From UMGS755 sp045132895 (GTDB lineage Bacteria; Bacillota; Clostridia; UBA1381; UBA9506): 35,436 bases of DNA. The stretch lies in the NCBI GenBank assembly GCA_045132895.1, contig JBGUTC010000067.1, positions 1-35,436 of the forward strand, read 5' to 3'. The position numbers were made by a program, and so were the translations under genes. Below the pieces are notes generated by a model, which did no database searches, had not been told where the DNA came from, and saw only the letters and a list, made by a program, of their open reading frames with translations. Positions within the stretch are counted from its first letter, which is position 1. The number at the start of each line of letters is the position of its first letter. Positions 8,492-15,880 of the stretch are shown in pieces.

Positions 8492-9661
8492 ATGAGCGTT
8501 AAAGTTGTTACTTTAGGTGCAGGCGGCTATGCAACGGCGTATACCCGTCCGCTTCTTGACCACTTCGGTAGTGATAAATTTGAATATGCGGGCGTTGTTG
8601 CCAGAAACATTGATGCCTGTATGTATGCAGATGAATTCCGCGAAAAAGGAATTCCTATTTATAAAACCATTCAGGATTTTTTTGCAGAGCGGACGGCAGA
8701 CCTGGTTATTATCAGCACACCGCCCCATCTCCACGCAGAGCACAGTATCTATTGCGTAGAGCATGGCGCCAATGTCCTTTGTGAAAAGCCTATTGCGCCC
8801 TCAAGAGAAGAGGCGCAGGCTATGACTGAGGCGGCGAAGCGGACCGGGAAGTTTATTGCTATTGCCTATCAGCATTCCTATACCACGCCGATTTTGAACT
8901 TAAAGCAGGATATTATTGATGGCGTTTTAGGAAAGCCTCTGATGTTTAAAACCATGGTACTCTGGCCCCGTGCCTGGAGTTACTATAACCGTGGCACAAA
9001 GTGGGGCGGAAAGCTTAAAGATGATTCCGGCAAGTTGATTTTAGATTCTGTTGCATCCAATGCTGCGGCGCACTTTCTTCACAATCTTTTGTTTCTGTTA
9101 GGGGAGAAGCAGGCGGCAGCGGCAATCCCGGAGTCTGTTTCTGCGGAACTTCTCAGAGCAAATGAAATTGAGAACTTTGATACCAGTGTGCTGAAAATGG
9201 GCATGAAAAATGGCGCTGAGGTGCTCTTTATCGCCTCTCATGCAACCACCAGCAACATTGAGCCGAAATTCGATCTGGAATTTGAAAATGCTACCGTGCA
9301 TTATGAGGCAGACGGCGGCATGCGCGCAACCTTTAAGGATGGAACCGTTAAAGATTACGGTGAACCTCTGGCGGAAACCAGACCCATGAAGCATATGTGG
9401 GATGCTATTGACGCCGTTACAAGCGGTAAAGAACTGCCCTGCAGTACCGTGACAGCGTCAGCGCATAATGCTGTGATTAATAGTCTGTATGAGCAATGCA
9501 CGATTCAAGACTTTCCGGAAGCAATGGTGGTTAAAGACAGTGAACAGGAAAAAACCTATGTGCCGGAACTTTATGACTTGCTTGTCAAAGCCTATGATGA
9601 AGGGAAGACACTTTCTGAGCTGGGTTGTTCCTGGGTTAAGAATGAAACATTTACAATGTAA
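8492..9661 (+). CDS. Gfo/Idh/MocA-family NAD(P)-dependent oxidoreductase
   Basis: This family oxidises or reduces sugars, inositols and sugar acids with NAD(P). The 389-residue protein starts MSVKVVTLGAGGYATAY, whose GAGGYA is the dinucleotide-binding loop of a Rossmann fold. It carries VLCEKPIAPSREEA at about residues 95-108, where CEKP holds the family's catalytic-site lysine. The C-terminal half is the alpha/beta substrate domain (for example DSVASNAAAHFLHNL). AGAGG lies seven bases before the ATG. It follows the uncharacterised 7640 gene and ends at a bidirectional terminator. The substrate cannot be read from sequence; a rhamnose-, uronate- or lyase-derived sugar is plausible from context. 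Confidence 0.93.
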   Translation: MSVKVVTLGAGGYATAYTRPLLDHFGSDKFEYAGVVARNIDACMYADEFREKGIPIYKTIQDFFAERTADLVIISTPPHLHAEHSIYCVEHGANVLCEKPIAPSREEAQAMTEAAKRTGKFIAIAYQHSYTTPILNLKQDIIDGVLGKPLMFKTMVLWPRAWSYYNRGTKWGGKLKDDSGKLILDSVASNAAAHFLHNLLFLLGEKQAAAAIPESVSAELLRANEIENFDTSVLKMGMKNGAEVLFIASHATTSNIEPKFDLEFENATVHYEADGGMRATFKDGTVKDYGEPLAETRPMKHMWDAIDAVTSGKELPCSTVTASAHNAVINSLYEQCTIQDFPEAMVVKDSEQEKTYVPELYDLLVKAYDEGKTLSELGCSWVKNETFTM

Positions 9662-9670
9662 CTTGCAAAG

Positions 9671-9704
9671 AAAAAAGACCTGCGATAAAATCGCAGGTCT
9701 TTTT
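9671..9704. terminator. Bidirectional terminator between convergent genes
   Basis: AAAAAAGACCTGCGA and TCGCAGGTCTTTTT form a stem with a five-base loop. The A-run and T-run flank it on both sides, so it can stop the oxidoreductase transcript (+) and the aldolase transcript (-). Confidence 0.9.
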
Positions 9705-9715
9705 ATATGGTTTTT

Positions 9716-10711
9716 TTATTTTGTTGCAACAGCTTTTCTGTATTTTTCGCTTTCCCAGTTGTTGATGAAGCCGGTGGCTTTGGTATCCATGGGATGTACA
9801 GTCAGGTTTGCATTTTTCTGGCAATCAATGATGTAGGCAAAAGCTGCAAAGGTTTCCAGCATAGCCAGAGCCTCTGTTTTAGTGGTTTTGAAAATGGCTT
9901 TGCCGTTTTCAAAGGACAGTTTGCCGTCCTTGATGCCGGAGTTTAAGTAAACCAGCTGGTCAGGATACAGGGCAATATCGGTAATATTCTCTAAAGAGTA
10001 CTTGGAGAAGTATTCTGCAATCACCGGTGCATCACAAACCCATGTATCACCGTCTTCTGTAACGGAAAGGCCGGTGTAGAAATCTTTCAGGTTCAGTTTC
10101 TCTTTGATTAAGTTATTGACGCGGATGTGCAGTTCGGTGCATTCGTCGGCGTCGTCAGATGTAGTAATCAAACCGTGGTTTTCCAGGAAAATAACTTTCG
10201 GGAAAACGCCGTTGGTCTTTTCGTAGTCAGCCAGCGCGTCGCCGATGACCAAAGACAGAGAAAAACCGGGGTTAATGTAGGGAATCCATACGAAATCCAT
10301 GCCGTCCAGCATATCCTTTGCCATGTCAGCGCCGCCTTCGGAGCAGGTCAGCACATTGGCATATACCGGATGTGTATGCATAACATATTTCTTCATCAGG
10401 GAATGGAAACCGGTTTCAACGGAAGGACGCAGGCTGTTATCGCCTAACACGCAGGAAAGAGTAAACGGCGTGGATTCCTTTTCTCTTGTTTCCAGTTCTT
10501 CTGCGGGAACATCCGTATGATAATCCTTGATTTTTATGTAGTCAACGTTGACATAGCCGGTATCTTCCGTCATGTCCTTAATGGTAAAACCGGAGGCTTT
10601 GATAGCCATCTGGTTGCCATCGTGTTTGCAGGAGGCATTACCGCCGCCACCCTGCACATAGTCAGCCATAGGGCCGATTTTCTGACACATTGCAATAAAA
10701 TCTTTCATCAT
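9716..10711 (-). CDS. Class II aldolase, probable rhamnulose-1-phosphate aldolase
   Basis: Class II aldolases of this fold use a zinc ion held by histidines to cleave ketose phosphates; RhaD splits L-rhamnulose-1-phosphate into dihydroxyacetone phosphate and L-lactaldehyde. The 331-residue protein has YVQGGGGNASCKHDG near residue 20 (phosphate-binding G..GN.S), the zinc motif VMHTHPVYANV near residue 110 and ENHGLI near residue 180 for the third histidine. It is longer than E. coli RhaD (274) and its N-terminus is more like the aldolase half of RhaE-type bifunctional enzymes, but it has no dehydrogenase domain. It starts 9 bases after rhaA, which is the main reason for the assignment. Another sugar phosphate is possible. 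Two tandem ATGs follow AAGGAG; I kept the first. Confidence 0.8.
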   Translation of the reverse strand: MMKDFIAMCQKIGPMADYVQGGGGNASCKHDGNQMAIKASGFTIKDMTEDTGYVNVDYIKIKDYHTDVPAEELETREKESTPFTLSCVLGDNSLRPSVETGFHSLMKKYVMHTHPVYANVLTCSEGGADMAKDMLDGMDFVWIPYINPGFSLSLVIGDALADYEKTNGVFPKVIFLENHGLITTSDDADECTELHIRVNNLIKEKLNLKDFYTGLSVTEDGDTWVCDAPVIAEYFSKYSLENITDIALYPDQLVYLNSGIKDGKLSFENGKAIFKTTKTEALAMLETFAAFAYIIDCQKNANLTVHPMDTKATGFINNWESEKYRKAVATK

Positions 10712-10719
10712 AATTCTCC

Positions 10720-11964
10720 TTATCGTTTGGACAGAACGTTCTGTTCATATGCTTTAATTTCTTCCAGCCATGCGCTCTGGGTGGGAACGCCGCAAACTCT
10801 GCAATATTCTTCCCAGACTTCGCCGAAGGGGTAGAGTTTCTGTTCTTCTGCTAAAACCATCAGTTCGGTCAGACGGTTTTCATCCTGCAATTTCTTGAAC
10901 TGCGCGTTGGGCGTCAGCATAGCGGAAAGCAGGGCTTTCTGCCAACTGGAGAAACCAACAACCCAGGCAGCGATACGATTGATGCTGGCATCGAAAAAGT
11001 CCAGTGCCATGTGAACCCGGTCTAAGGCATCGTTGCGGATAATTTCTTTTGCCATTTCCTTCGTTTCGTCATCAAACAGAACTACATGGTCGCTGTCCCA
11101 ACGAATGGGGCGGGTGATATGCAGTGCGATTTCGGGGAAGAAGGCAAGAAGCGCCGGAATTTTATCGGAAACAACTTCTGTCGGATGGTAGTGACCGTTA
11201 TCCATCAGGGGCAGACAGCCGTCGTGGGTTGCAGCAAAGGTCAGTGTAAATTCAGCAGAACCGGCGGTGTAGGCTTCAACACCAACACCAAACACTTTGG
11301 ATTCAACGCAGGGTTTTACCAGATTTTTGTCGAAGGGTTCAGAGAGAATTTGCTCAATAGAGTCCTTATAACGCAAACGCGGTCCTAAACGGTCAGCGGG
11401 AATGTCCTTATAACCGTCACCAATCCAGATGTTCATAACACAGGGAATGCCGGTTTCTTTTGCAAAGTATTCAGAAATTCGGATGCAGGCTTTTCCGTGG
11501 TCAATCCAGAATTTTCTGGTCTCTTCGTCGGGGCTGGTCAGAGTCAGACCGTCTTTCACCTTATTGTGAGAAAAGAAAGTAGGGTTAAAGTCAATTCCCA
11601 TGTTCCGCTCTTTTGCAAACTGAACCCATTTTTCAAAGTGCTTAGGCTCAATTTTATCACGGTCAACGAAACCGCCTTCTTCAAAAATTGCATAGCAGGC
11701 ATGAACATTCAGCTTTTTCTTACCGGGCATCAGGCTGATGGCCTTATCCATGTCAGCCATGAGTTCTTCCGGTGTTCTGGCTTTACCCGGGTAGTTTCCG
11801 GTTGCCTGAATGCCGCCGGTTAAGGGGCCGTCATGGTCGAAACCGGTGACGTCATCACCCTGCCAGCAATGGATAGAAACGGGAATATTTTTCAATTTGT
11901 TAATGACAGCATCTGTATCAATGCCGATATCAGCATAACGCTTTTTAGCTTCTTGATAACTCAT
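10720..11964 (-). CDS. rhaA: L-rhamnose isomerase
   Basis: RhaA interconverts L-rhamnose and L-rhamnulose, the first step of phosphorylating rhamnose catabolism. The 414-residue protein has the family's full length and the metal-site segments I can recognise: GVGVEAYTAGS (Glu), LMDNGHYHPTE (Asp and His), ITRPIRWDSDHVV (Asp/Asp/His) and ALDFFDASINRIAAW (Asp). The N-terminus VSIHCWQGDDVTGFD is also typical. The start has AGGAA six bases upstream. It is the first gene of a two-gene operon with the aldolase. No rhamnulokinase gene is seen in this window. It is divergent from the ceramidase-like gene and shares a control region with it. Confidence 0.97.
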   Translation of the reverse strand: MSYQEAKKRYADIGIDTDAVINKLKNIPVSIHCWQGDDVTGFDHDGPLTGGIQATGNYPGKARTPEELMADMDKAISLMPGKKKLNVHACYAIFEEGGFVDRDKIEPKHFEKWVQFAKERNMGIDFNPTFFSHNKVKDGLTLTSPDEETRKFWIDHGKACIRISEYFAKETGIPCVMNIWIGDGYKDIPADRLGPRLRYKDSIEQILSEPFDKNLVKPCVESKVFGVGVEAYTAGSAEFTLTFAATHDGCLPLMDNGHYHPTEVVSDKIPALLAFFPEIALHITRPIRWDSDHVVLFDDETKEMAKEIIRNDALDRVHMALDFFDASINRIAAWVVGFSSWQKALLSAMLTPNAQFKKLQDENRLTELMVLAEEQKLYPFGEVWEEYCRVCGVPTQSAWLEEIKAYEQNVLSKR

Positions 11965-11997
11965 TGTAACTTCCTCTCTTTCAAAATCTTTTCTAAA

Positions 11998-12026
11998 ATT
12001 ATATCATAGTGGATATAAAAAAGCAA
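11998..12026 (-). promoter_or_regulatory. Promoter of the rhaA-aldolase operon
   Basis: On the minus strand, TTGCTT (12026-12021), a 17-base spacer and TATAAT (12003-11998) lie 34 bases before the rhaA ATG. The -10 is a perfect match to consensus. Confidence 0.85.
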
Positions 12027-12034
12027 GGGACCGT

Positions 12035-12085
12035 TTTTTGCAAAAACATGCAATTTTTTTCTTTCTGCAATATATTGCATTGCAA
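12035..12085. promoter_or_regulatory. TGCAA-rich palindromic operator region
   Basis: Five TGCAA/TTGCA motifs occur in 51 bases. They include two perfect palindromes, TTTTTGCAAAAA (12035-12046) and TGCAATATATTGCA (12066-12079), plus ATGCAAT and TTGCAAAA. The block sits just upstream of the rhaA -35 and overlaps the -35 of the opposite promoter. That is where an AraC- or LacI-type regulator would act on both. The binding protein is unknown. Confidence 0.6.
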
Positions 12086-12103
12086 AATATTTAATGTTAT
12101 AAT
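12075..12103 (+). promoter_or_regulatory. Promoter of the ceramidase-like gene and second AraC gene
   Basis: TTGCAT (12075-12080), 17 bases, and TATAAT (12098-12103) lie 57 bases before the GTG at 12161. The -35 is embedded in the TGCAA palindrome cluster, so occupancy there should affect this promoter. Confidence 0.82.
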
Positions 12104-12160
12104 ACAATTGAAAAAATCATTAAACTGGACAATCAATTGTAGCAGATAAGGAGAATTAAT

Positions 12161-13519
12161 GTGGATCAGTTTAAAGTCGGATATGCAGAAGTGAACATAA
12201 ATCCGCCTCTCGGAGCCGGTGTTGCGGGGTACTATATTCCCCGGTATGGCAAAGGGTTTCTTGATGATTTAATGAGCGAAATCATGGTTTTTTCTCTCGG
12301 GGAGAAGAAAATCGTTTTAATCAGCGTGGACGTATGCGGATTTGACAAATCTGTTCTGGAACAGGTAAAAGCAGGGATTAAGGAAAAAGCAGGCATTGGG
12401 GAAGAAAATGTTTTTCTGTCTGCAACTCATACCCATACCGGTTCCCTGCTGGTTCCCACGAAGGCGTTTGATGCAGATGAAACCGTCATCAGACAGTATG
12501 CAGAATTTGTGACGAATCGGATTGTGGACGGTACGGTTATGGCGCTTGCTGACCTTAAGAATGCCACAATGGGCTTTGCTGTGGGTTATGCACCGGAGAG
12601 AGTGGCATATATCAGACGGTATAAAATGAAAGATGGTACAACGATGACCTGTCCGCCTATTAACGATCCGAACATTGACCATCCCATCGGCGAACTGGAT
12701 CAACGGGTGAATGTTCTCCGTTTTGACCGGGAGGGCGGTGCCAGCGTTGTTCTGGCGAACTACGGCCTGCATGCAGATACTATTAACGGCGAACTCTTTG
12801 CTTCTGACTGGCCGGGCTGGATGAGAAGAACCGTTGAAAAAGCCCTTGACGGCACGAAGTGCATGTTCTTTGCCGGGGCAGAAGGAGATGTGGGCAGCAC
12901 CCATGTCAATCCGGAAGGCGGCGACATGAATGACACGGAAATCAGTTTTGACAACGAAATGAAGAGTCCGGGCATGGCGCGCTTTGTGGGACGTGCTTTG
13001 GCGGGAACGGTTCTCCAAGTGTATGACAAAGTGGAATATATTGACGTTAATGATATTGCGATTGCAGAAAAAATTATCAAAATTCCGGCTAACGTTCCGG
13101 CAAAAGAAGATCTTCCCCGGGCGCATCTGTATAAAGAACTGCATGAAGCAGGAAAGGATCATGAAATTCCTTTTGAGGCCATGGAACTGACCACCGTTGT
13201 GGCAGAGGCGCTGCGGATGTGTCGCCTTGAAAATGGTCCTGAAAACTTCATGCTGAACCTGACGGCGCTGAAATTGGGTGATGTGGTTCTGTTGGGGATT
13301 CCCGGCGAACCCTTTACGGAGATCGGCGTAAAAATCAAAGAGACAGAGGGATGGAAAATGATTCTGCCCTGCGCTCTGACGAATGGTGATGAGGGATATT
13401 TCCCGGTGCAGTCTGCGTTTGACGAAGGCGGCTATGAGGCCCGGACATCTCCCTTTAAAGAAGGTGTTGATCAACGGATTGTTGACGGTGCGAAAGAACT
13501 GCTGAAAGAAATCAGATAA
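12161..13519 (+). CDS. Neutral/alkaline ceramidase-like hydrolase, cytoplasmic
   Basis: The 452-residue protein matches the N-terminal catalytic domain of the neutral/alkaline ceramidase family. It begins VGYAEVNINPPLGAGVAGY, has the zinc-type motif LSATHTHTGSLL near residue 90 and NYGLHADTINGE near residue 205. The family's GDVSPN motif, which holds the ceramidase nucleophile Ser, aligns with EGDVGSTHVN near residue 248, so that serine is not in its usual place. There is no signal peptide. Such proteins are common in carbohydrate loci and often have no proven link to ceramide; here it may act on a sugar conjugate or be a non-canonical amidase or esterase. The start is GTG, with AAGGAG seven bases upstream. 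It is followed after 39 bases by an AraC regulator. Confidence 0.88.
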   Translation: MDQFKVGYAEVNINPPLGAGVAGYYIPRYGKGFLDDLMSEIMVFSLGEKKIVLISVDVCGFDKSVLEQVKAGIKEKAGIGEENVFLSATHTHTGSLLVPTKAFDADETVIRQYAEFVTNRIVDGTVMALADLKNATMGFAVGYAPERVAYIRRYKMKDGTTMTCPPINDPNIDHPIGELDQRVNVLRFDREGGASVVLANYGLHADTINGELFASDWPGWMRRTVEKALDGTKCMFFAGAEGDVGSTHVNPEGGDMNDTEISFDNEMKSPGMARFVGRALAGTVLQVYDKVEYIDVNDIAIAEKIIKIPANVPAKEDLPRAHLYKELHEAGKDHEIPFEAMELTTVVAEALRMCRLENGPENFMLNLTALKLGDVVLLGIPGEPFTEIGVKIKETEGWKMILPCALTNGDEGYFPVQSAFDEGGYEARTSPFKEGVDQRIVDGAKELLKEIR

Positions 13520-13558
13520 TAGAAAAAACCCTGCAAACGGTCAAAAAGGAGGTGCGGT

Positions 13559-14539
13559 ATGCGTCAGGAACTTTTAGAACAACTTGTTAATTTTTCCGCG
13601 GAAGAAGGAAAGAGTTATCATGAAAGGCTCGTTCATCGCTTATATTGTGAAGACGGTAGTGAAATTATCAACAACAGTGAATATCTTCCTTTGGGAGAAA
13701 CCATTGGTGTTTCGGTACATACAATAGCGGAAGAGGTTCCGCTTCATGGGCATAACTTTGTTGAAATCATGTATGTATACAACGGCAATATTACCCATCG
13801 GATAGACGGCAAGGCATTGAATGTACGGGCCGGAGATGTCTTGTTCATGAATCAGCATGTTAAGCACAGTGTTGACGAAACAACCAGCGGAACGGTGGCG
13901 GTAAACTTTATTATTCTGCCTGAGTTTTTTGATCTTCCTCTTGTTATGTTGGGAGAAAAGAAGGGGGATATTCTGGCAGAATTCCTGATGAGTGTGCTGA
14001 GAATTGATGATAACCGCCCTCAGTATCTTCTTTTCAGAACTGCAGAGAATCCTGAAATTAATAACCTGTTTGAGAACCTGATTATTTCCATGATGGACAC
14101 GAAAAGACAGAGCACGGTTAATCAGTATACCATGGGACTGATTTTTCTCTACCTGATTAATAATCTGGAGACTGTCAGCAGCACCTCCCTCCTTTCCGGT
14201 AACAATCTTCTGGTGGATGCGGCGCTTCAATATATTAACAAGCAGTATCAGACGGCAACTTTGACAGAACTTGCTCACAGCATGTATCAATCTGTCTCCA
14301 ACATGAGCCGGATTATTAAGAACAGCACGGGATACACCTTCCTGGAATTGCTGCAAAGAAAGCGGTTTCAGCAGGCGGTTGTCTTCTTAGAGGATACAAA
14401 AATGACTGTCGCGGAAATCATGAGCGCGGTAGGATATGAAAACAGTAGCTTTTTTTATCGACAGTTTAAAGAGCGATATGGCATGTCGCCCCGGAAGTAT
14501 CGAAGCACATTCAAATCAGAAAAAATGACATCACTGTAG
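13559..14539 (+). CDS. AraC-family transcriptional regulator with cupin sensor domain
   Basis: The 326-residue protein has an N-terminal cupin barrel: VPLHGHNFVEIMYVYNG around residue 60-76, with the HGH and E of a cupin metal-type motif, and RAGDVLFMNQHVKHS after it. The C-terminal AraC double HTH spans about residues 225-320, with TLTELAHSMYQSVSNMSRII as first HTH and VGYENSSFFYRQFKERYGMSPRKYR as the family signature. AGGAGG lies six bases before the ATG. It is cotranscribed with the ceramidase-like gene and sits directly upstream of the ABC importer and polysaccharide locus. It is a good candidate for the locus activator. Its stop codon is inside the terminator stem. Confidence 0.94.
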   Translation: MRQELLEQLVNFSAEEGKSYHERLVHRLYCEDGSEIINNSEYLPLGETIGVSVHTIAEEVPLHGHNFVEIMYVYNGNITHRIDGKALNVRAGDVLFMNQHVKHSVDETTSGTVAVNFIILPEFFDLPLVMLGEKKGDILAEFLMSVLRIDDNRPQYLLFRTAENPEINNLFENLIISMMDTKRQSTVNQYTMGLIFLYLINNLETVSSTSLLSGNNLLVDAALQYINKQYQTATLTELAHSMYQSVSNMSRIIKNSTGYTFLELLQRKRFQQAVVFLEDTKMTVAEIMSAVGYENSSFFYRQFKERYGMSPRKYRSTFKSEKMTSL

Positions 14540-14565
14540 AGACAATTTCTACAGTGATTTTTTTT
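14531..14565 (+). terminator. Intrinsic terminator after the second AraC gene
   Basis: TCACTGTAGA (14531-14540) and TCTACAGTGA (14548-14557) form a perfect 10-base-pair stem with a seven-base loop, followed by eight T. The TAG stop of the regulator is part of the stem. Confidence 0.93.
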
Positions 14566-14917
14566 AACTTTTCCGGTGTGTTTTTTGTCAATGGGAAATA
14601 GCCTGAAAATGGCCTTTGGAAAAAATAGTCCTATTTTTTTGCATTCGAAGTTCTATCATTTTTGAGCAAAACTTGCTATAATTACATTATGATAATAATT
14701 TACAACGGGCGAAGTGTCACTTTTTTTAGGATTACAGAATTTTCCCGGTCGAAAAGGGCAAAAAAAATACGTCTTTTTTTGCACATGACATAAAATGGCA
14801 AGTCTGAGATCTTTCTCAAAACGTGGTCACATTTTTACGCTTTCGAGATTCGGTTTTCAGGTGGAATTTGGTTTTAGATTATTATTGCAGAACAATTTGC
14901 AGGAGGAGAAGAAAAGT
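14566..14917 (+). promoter_or_regulatory. Gene-free control region and long 5' leader of the importer operon
   Basis: No gene is supported in these 352 bases. An extended -10 promoter TGCTATAAT lies at 14674-14682, with only a weak -35 (around CTATCA). Upstream is the inverted repeat AAAAAATAG-TC-CTATTTTTT (14620-14639). Downstream, in the leader, is a second one with arms GCAAAAAAA and TTTTTTTGC (14758-14782). A start near 14689 would give about 230 bases of untranslated leader. The weak -35 fits a promoter that needs an activator such as the neighbouring AraC protein. Confidence 0.6.
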
Positions 14918-15880
14918 ATGCAAAGAAAAATGAAAATGCAGAAAAATCCGGTGGCTTTAGGGCCTAAGCAGAGTTTTTCTCAAATTTTGAAAAAAGATTG
15001 GCAAGCAAACAAGCTGAAATACCTGATGGCGTTGCCGGTTCTTGTTTGGTTGTTCCTATTTTGCTATAAACCGTTATACGGTATTATTATTGCGTTTAAG
15101 AATTTCAGTCCCGGACTTGGTATTGCGGGCAGCCCCTGGGTTGGCTTTAAGTATTTCGAAGAATTTTTCCGGAGCAGAAATTTCGGACGTCTGTTGGGAA
15201 ACACCCTGCTCTTGAACTTTTACATGATTCTGTTCTGTTTCCCGCTTCCGATCATCTTCGCGCTGCTGACCAATGAAATCAGAAGCCGTGTTGTCAGAAG
15301 CGTTGCCCAGAGCGTTTCCTTCTTCCCGCATTTTATCTCTCTGGTAGTTATTTGTGGTATGGTAACGCAGTTCTGTTCCAGTGGCGGTTTCATCGGTCAG
15401 ATTGTTGCCGCAATCACCGGAAGCGACAGAATCCTGCTTCAGGAGCCGTCCATGTTCCGAACCATTTATATCGTGTCAGATATCTGGCAGGAAACCGGCT
15501 TTAGTTCGATTATTTATTTCTCTGCACTCTGTGGTATTAACGGAGAGATTTATGAAGCGGCAGACATTGACGGTGCCAGTCGTATTCAGAAACTGTTTCA
15601 TGTATCTCTTCCGGGAATTGCACCGACCATCATTATCATGCTGATTCTTCGCGTGGGTCAGATGATGAGCCTGGGTGCTGATAAAATCATTCTGCTTTAT
15701 AACCCTCTGACCTACGAAACTGCAGATATCATTAACTCCTATGTTTACCGTAAAGGTCTGCAGGACTTTAACTGGGGCTTATCTACAGCAGTTGGTCTCT
15801 TTAACAATGTAATCAATGTCATCTGTCTGGTTGCAGTAAACCAGATTGCCGGAAAGGTAGGGGAAACAAGCTTATGGTAA
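14918..15880 (+). CDS. ABC transporter permease, LplB-type oligosaccharide importer
   Basis: This is one of two membrane subunits of a CUT1-type sugar importer. The 320-residue protein has a short cytoplasmic N-terminus and then about six hydrophobic segments: LMALPVLVWLFLFCYKPLYG first, then NTLLLNFYMILFCFPLPIIF, and so on. The ATPase-contacting loop reads EAADIDGASRIQKLFHVSLPGI, the EAA motif of this family. The ATG at 14918 follows AGGAGGAG. An in-frame ATG at 14795 has no ribosome-binding site, and its extra 41 residues do not look like a permease N-terminus. The KPLYGIIIAFKNF start is typical of LplB/YteP-like permeases used for pectin and xylan oligosaccharides. It overlaps the next permease by seven bases. 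Confidence 0.95.
   Translation: MQRKMKMQKNPVALGPKQSFSQILKKDWQANKLKYLMALPVLVWLFLFCYKPLYGIIIAFKNFSPGLGIAGSPWVGFKYFEEFFRSRNFGRLLGNTLLLNFYMILFCFPLPIIFALLTNEIRSRVVRSVAQSVSFFPHFISLVVICGMVTQFCSSGGFIGQIVAAITGSDRILLQEPSMFRTIYIVSDIWQETGFSSIIYFSALCGINGEIYEAADIDGASRIQKLFHVSLPGIAPTIIIMLILRVGQMMSLGADKIILLYNPLTYETADIINSYVYRKGLQDFNWGLSTAVGLFNNVINVICLVAVNQIAGKVGETSLW

Noticed and set aside
12317..13474. A 385-residue open frame on the minus strand opposite the ceramidase-like gene
   Set aside because: It has no family resemblance and no ribosome-binding site, and it mirrors a well-supported gene. It is a long antisense shadow.
13640..14356. A 238-residue minus-strand frame inside the second AraC gene
   Set aside because: It overlaps a clear AraC protein, has no recognisable motifs, and is explained by codon structure of the sense gene.
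14795..14917. A longer permease 1 starting at ATG 14795
   Set aside because: No ribosome-binding site precedes it, the extra 41 residues look like translated non-coding DNA, and ATG 14918 has a strong AGGAGG.
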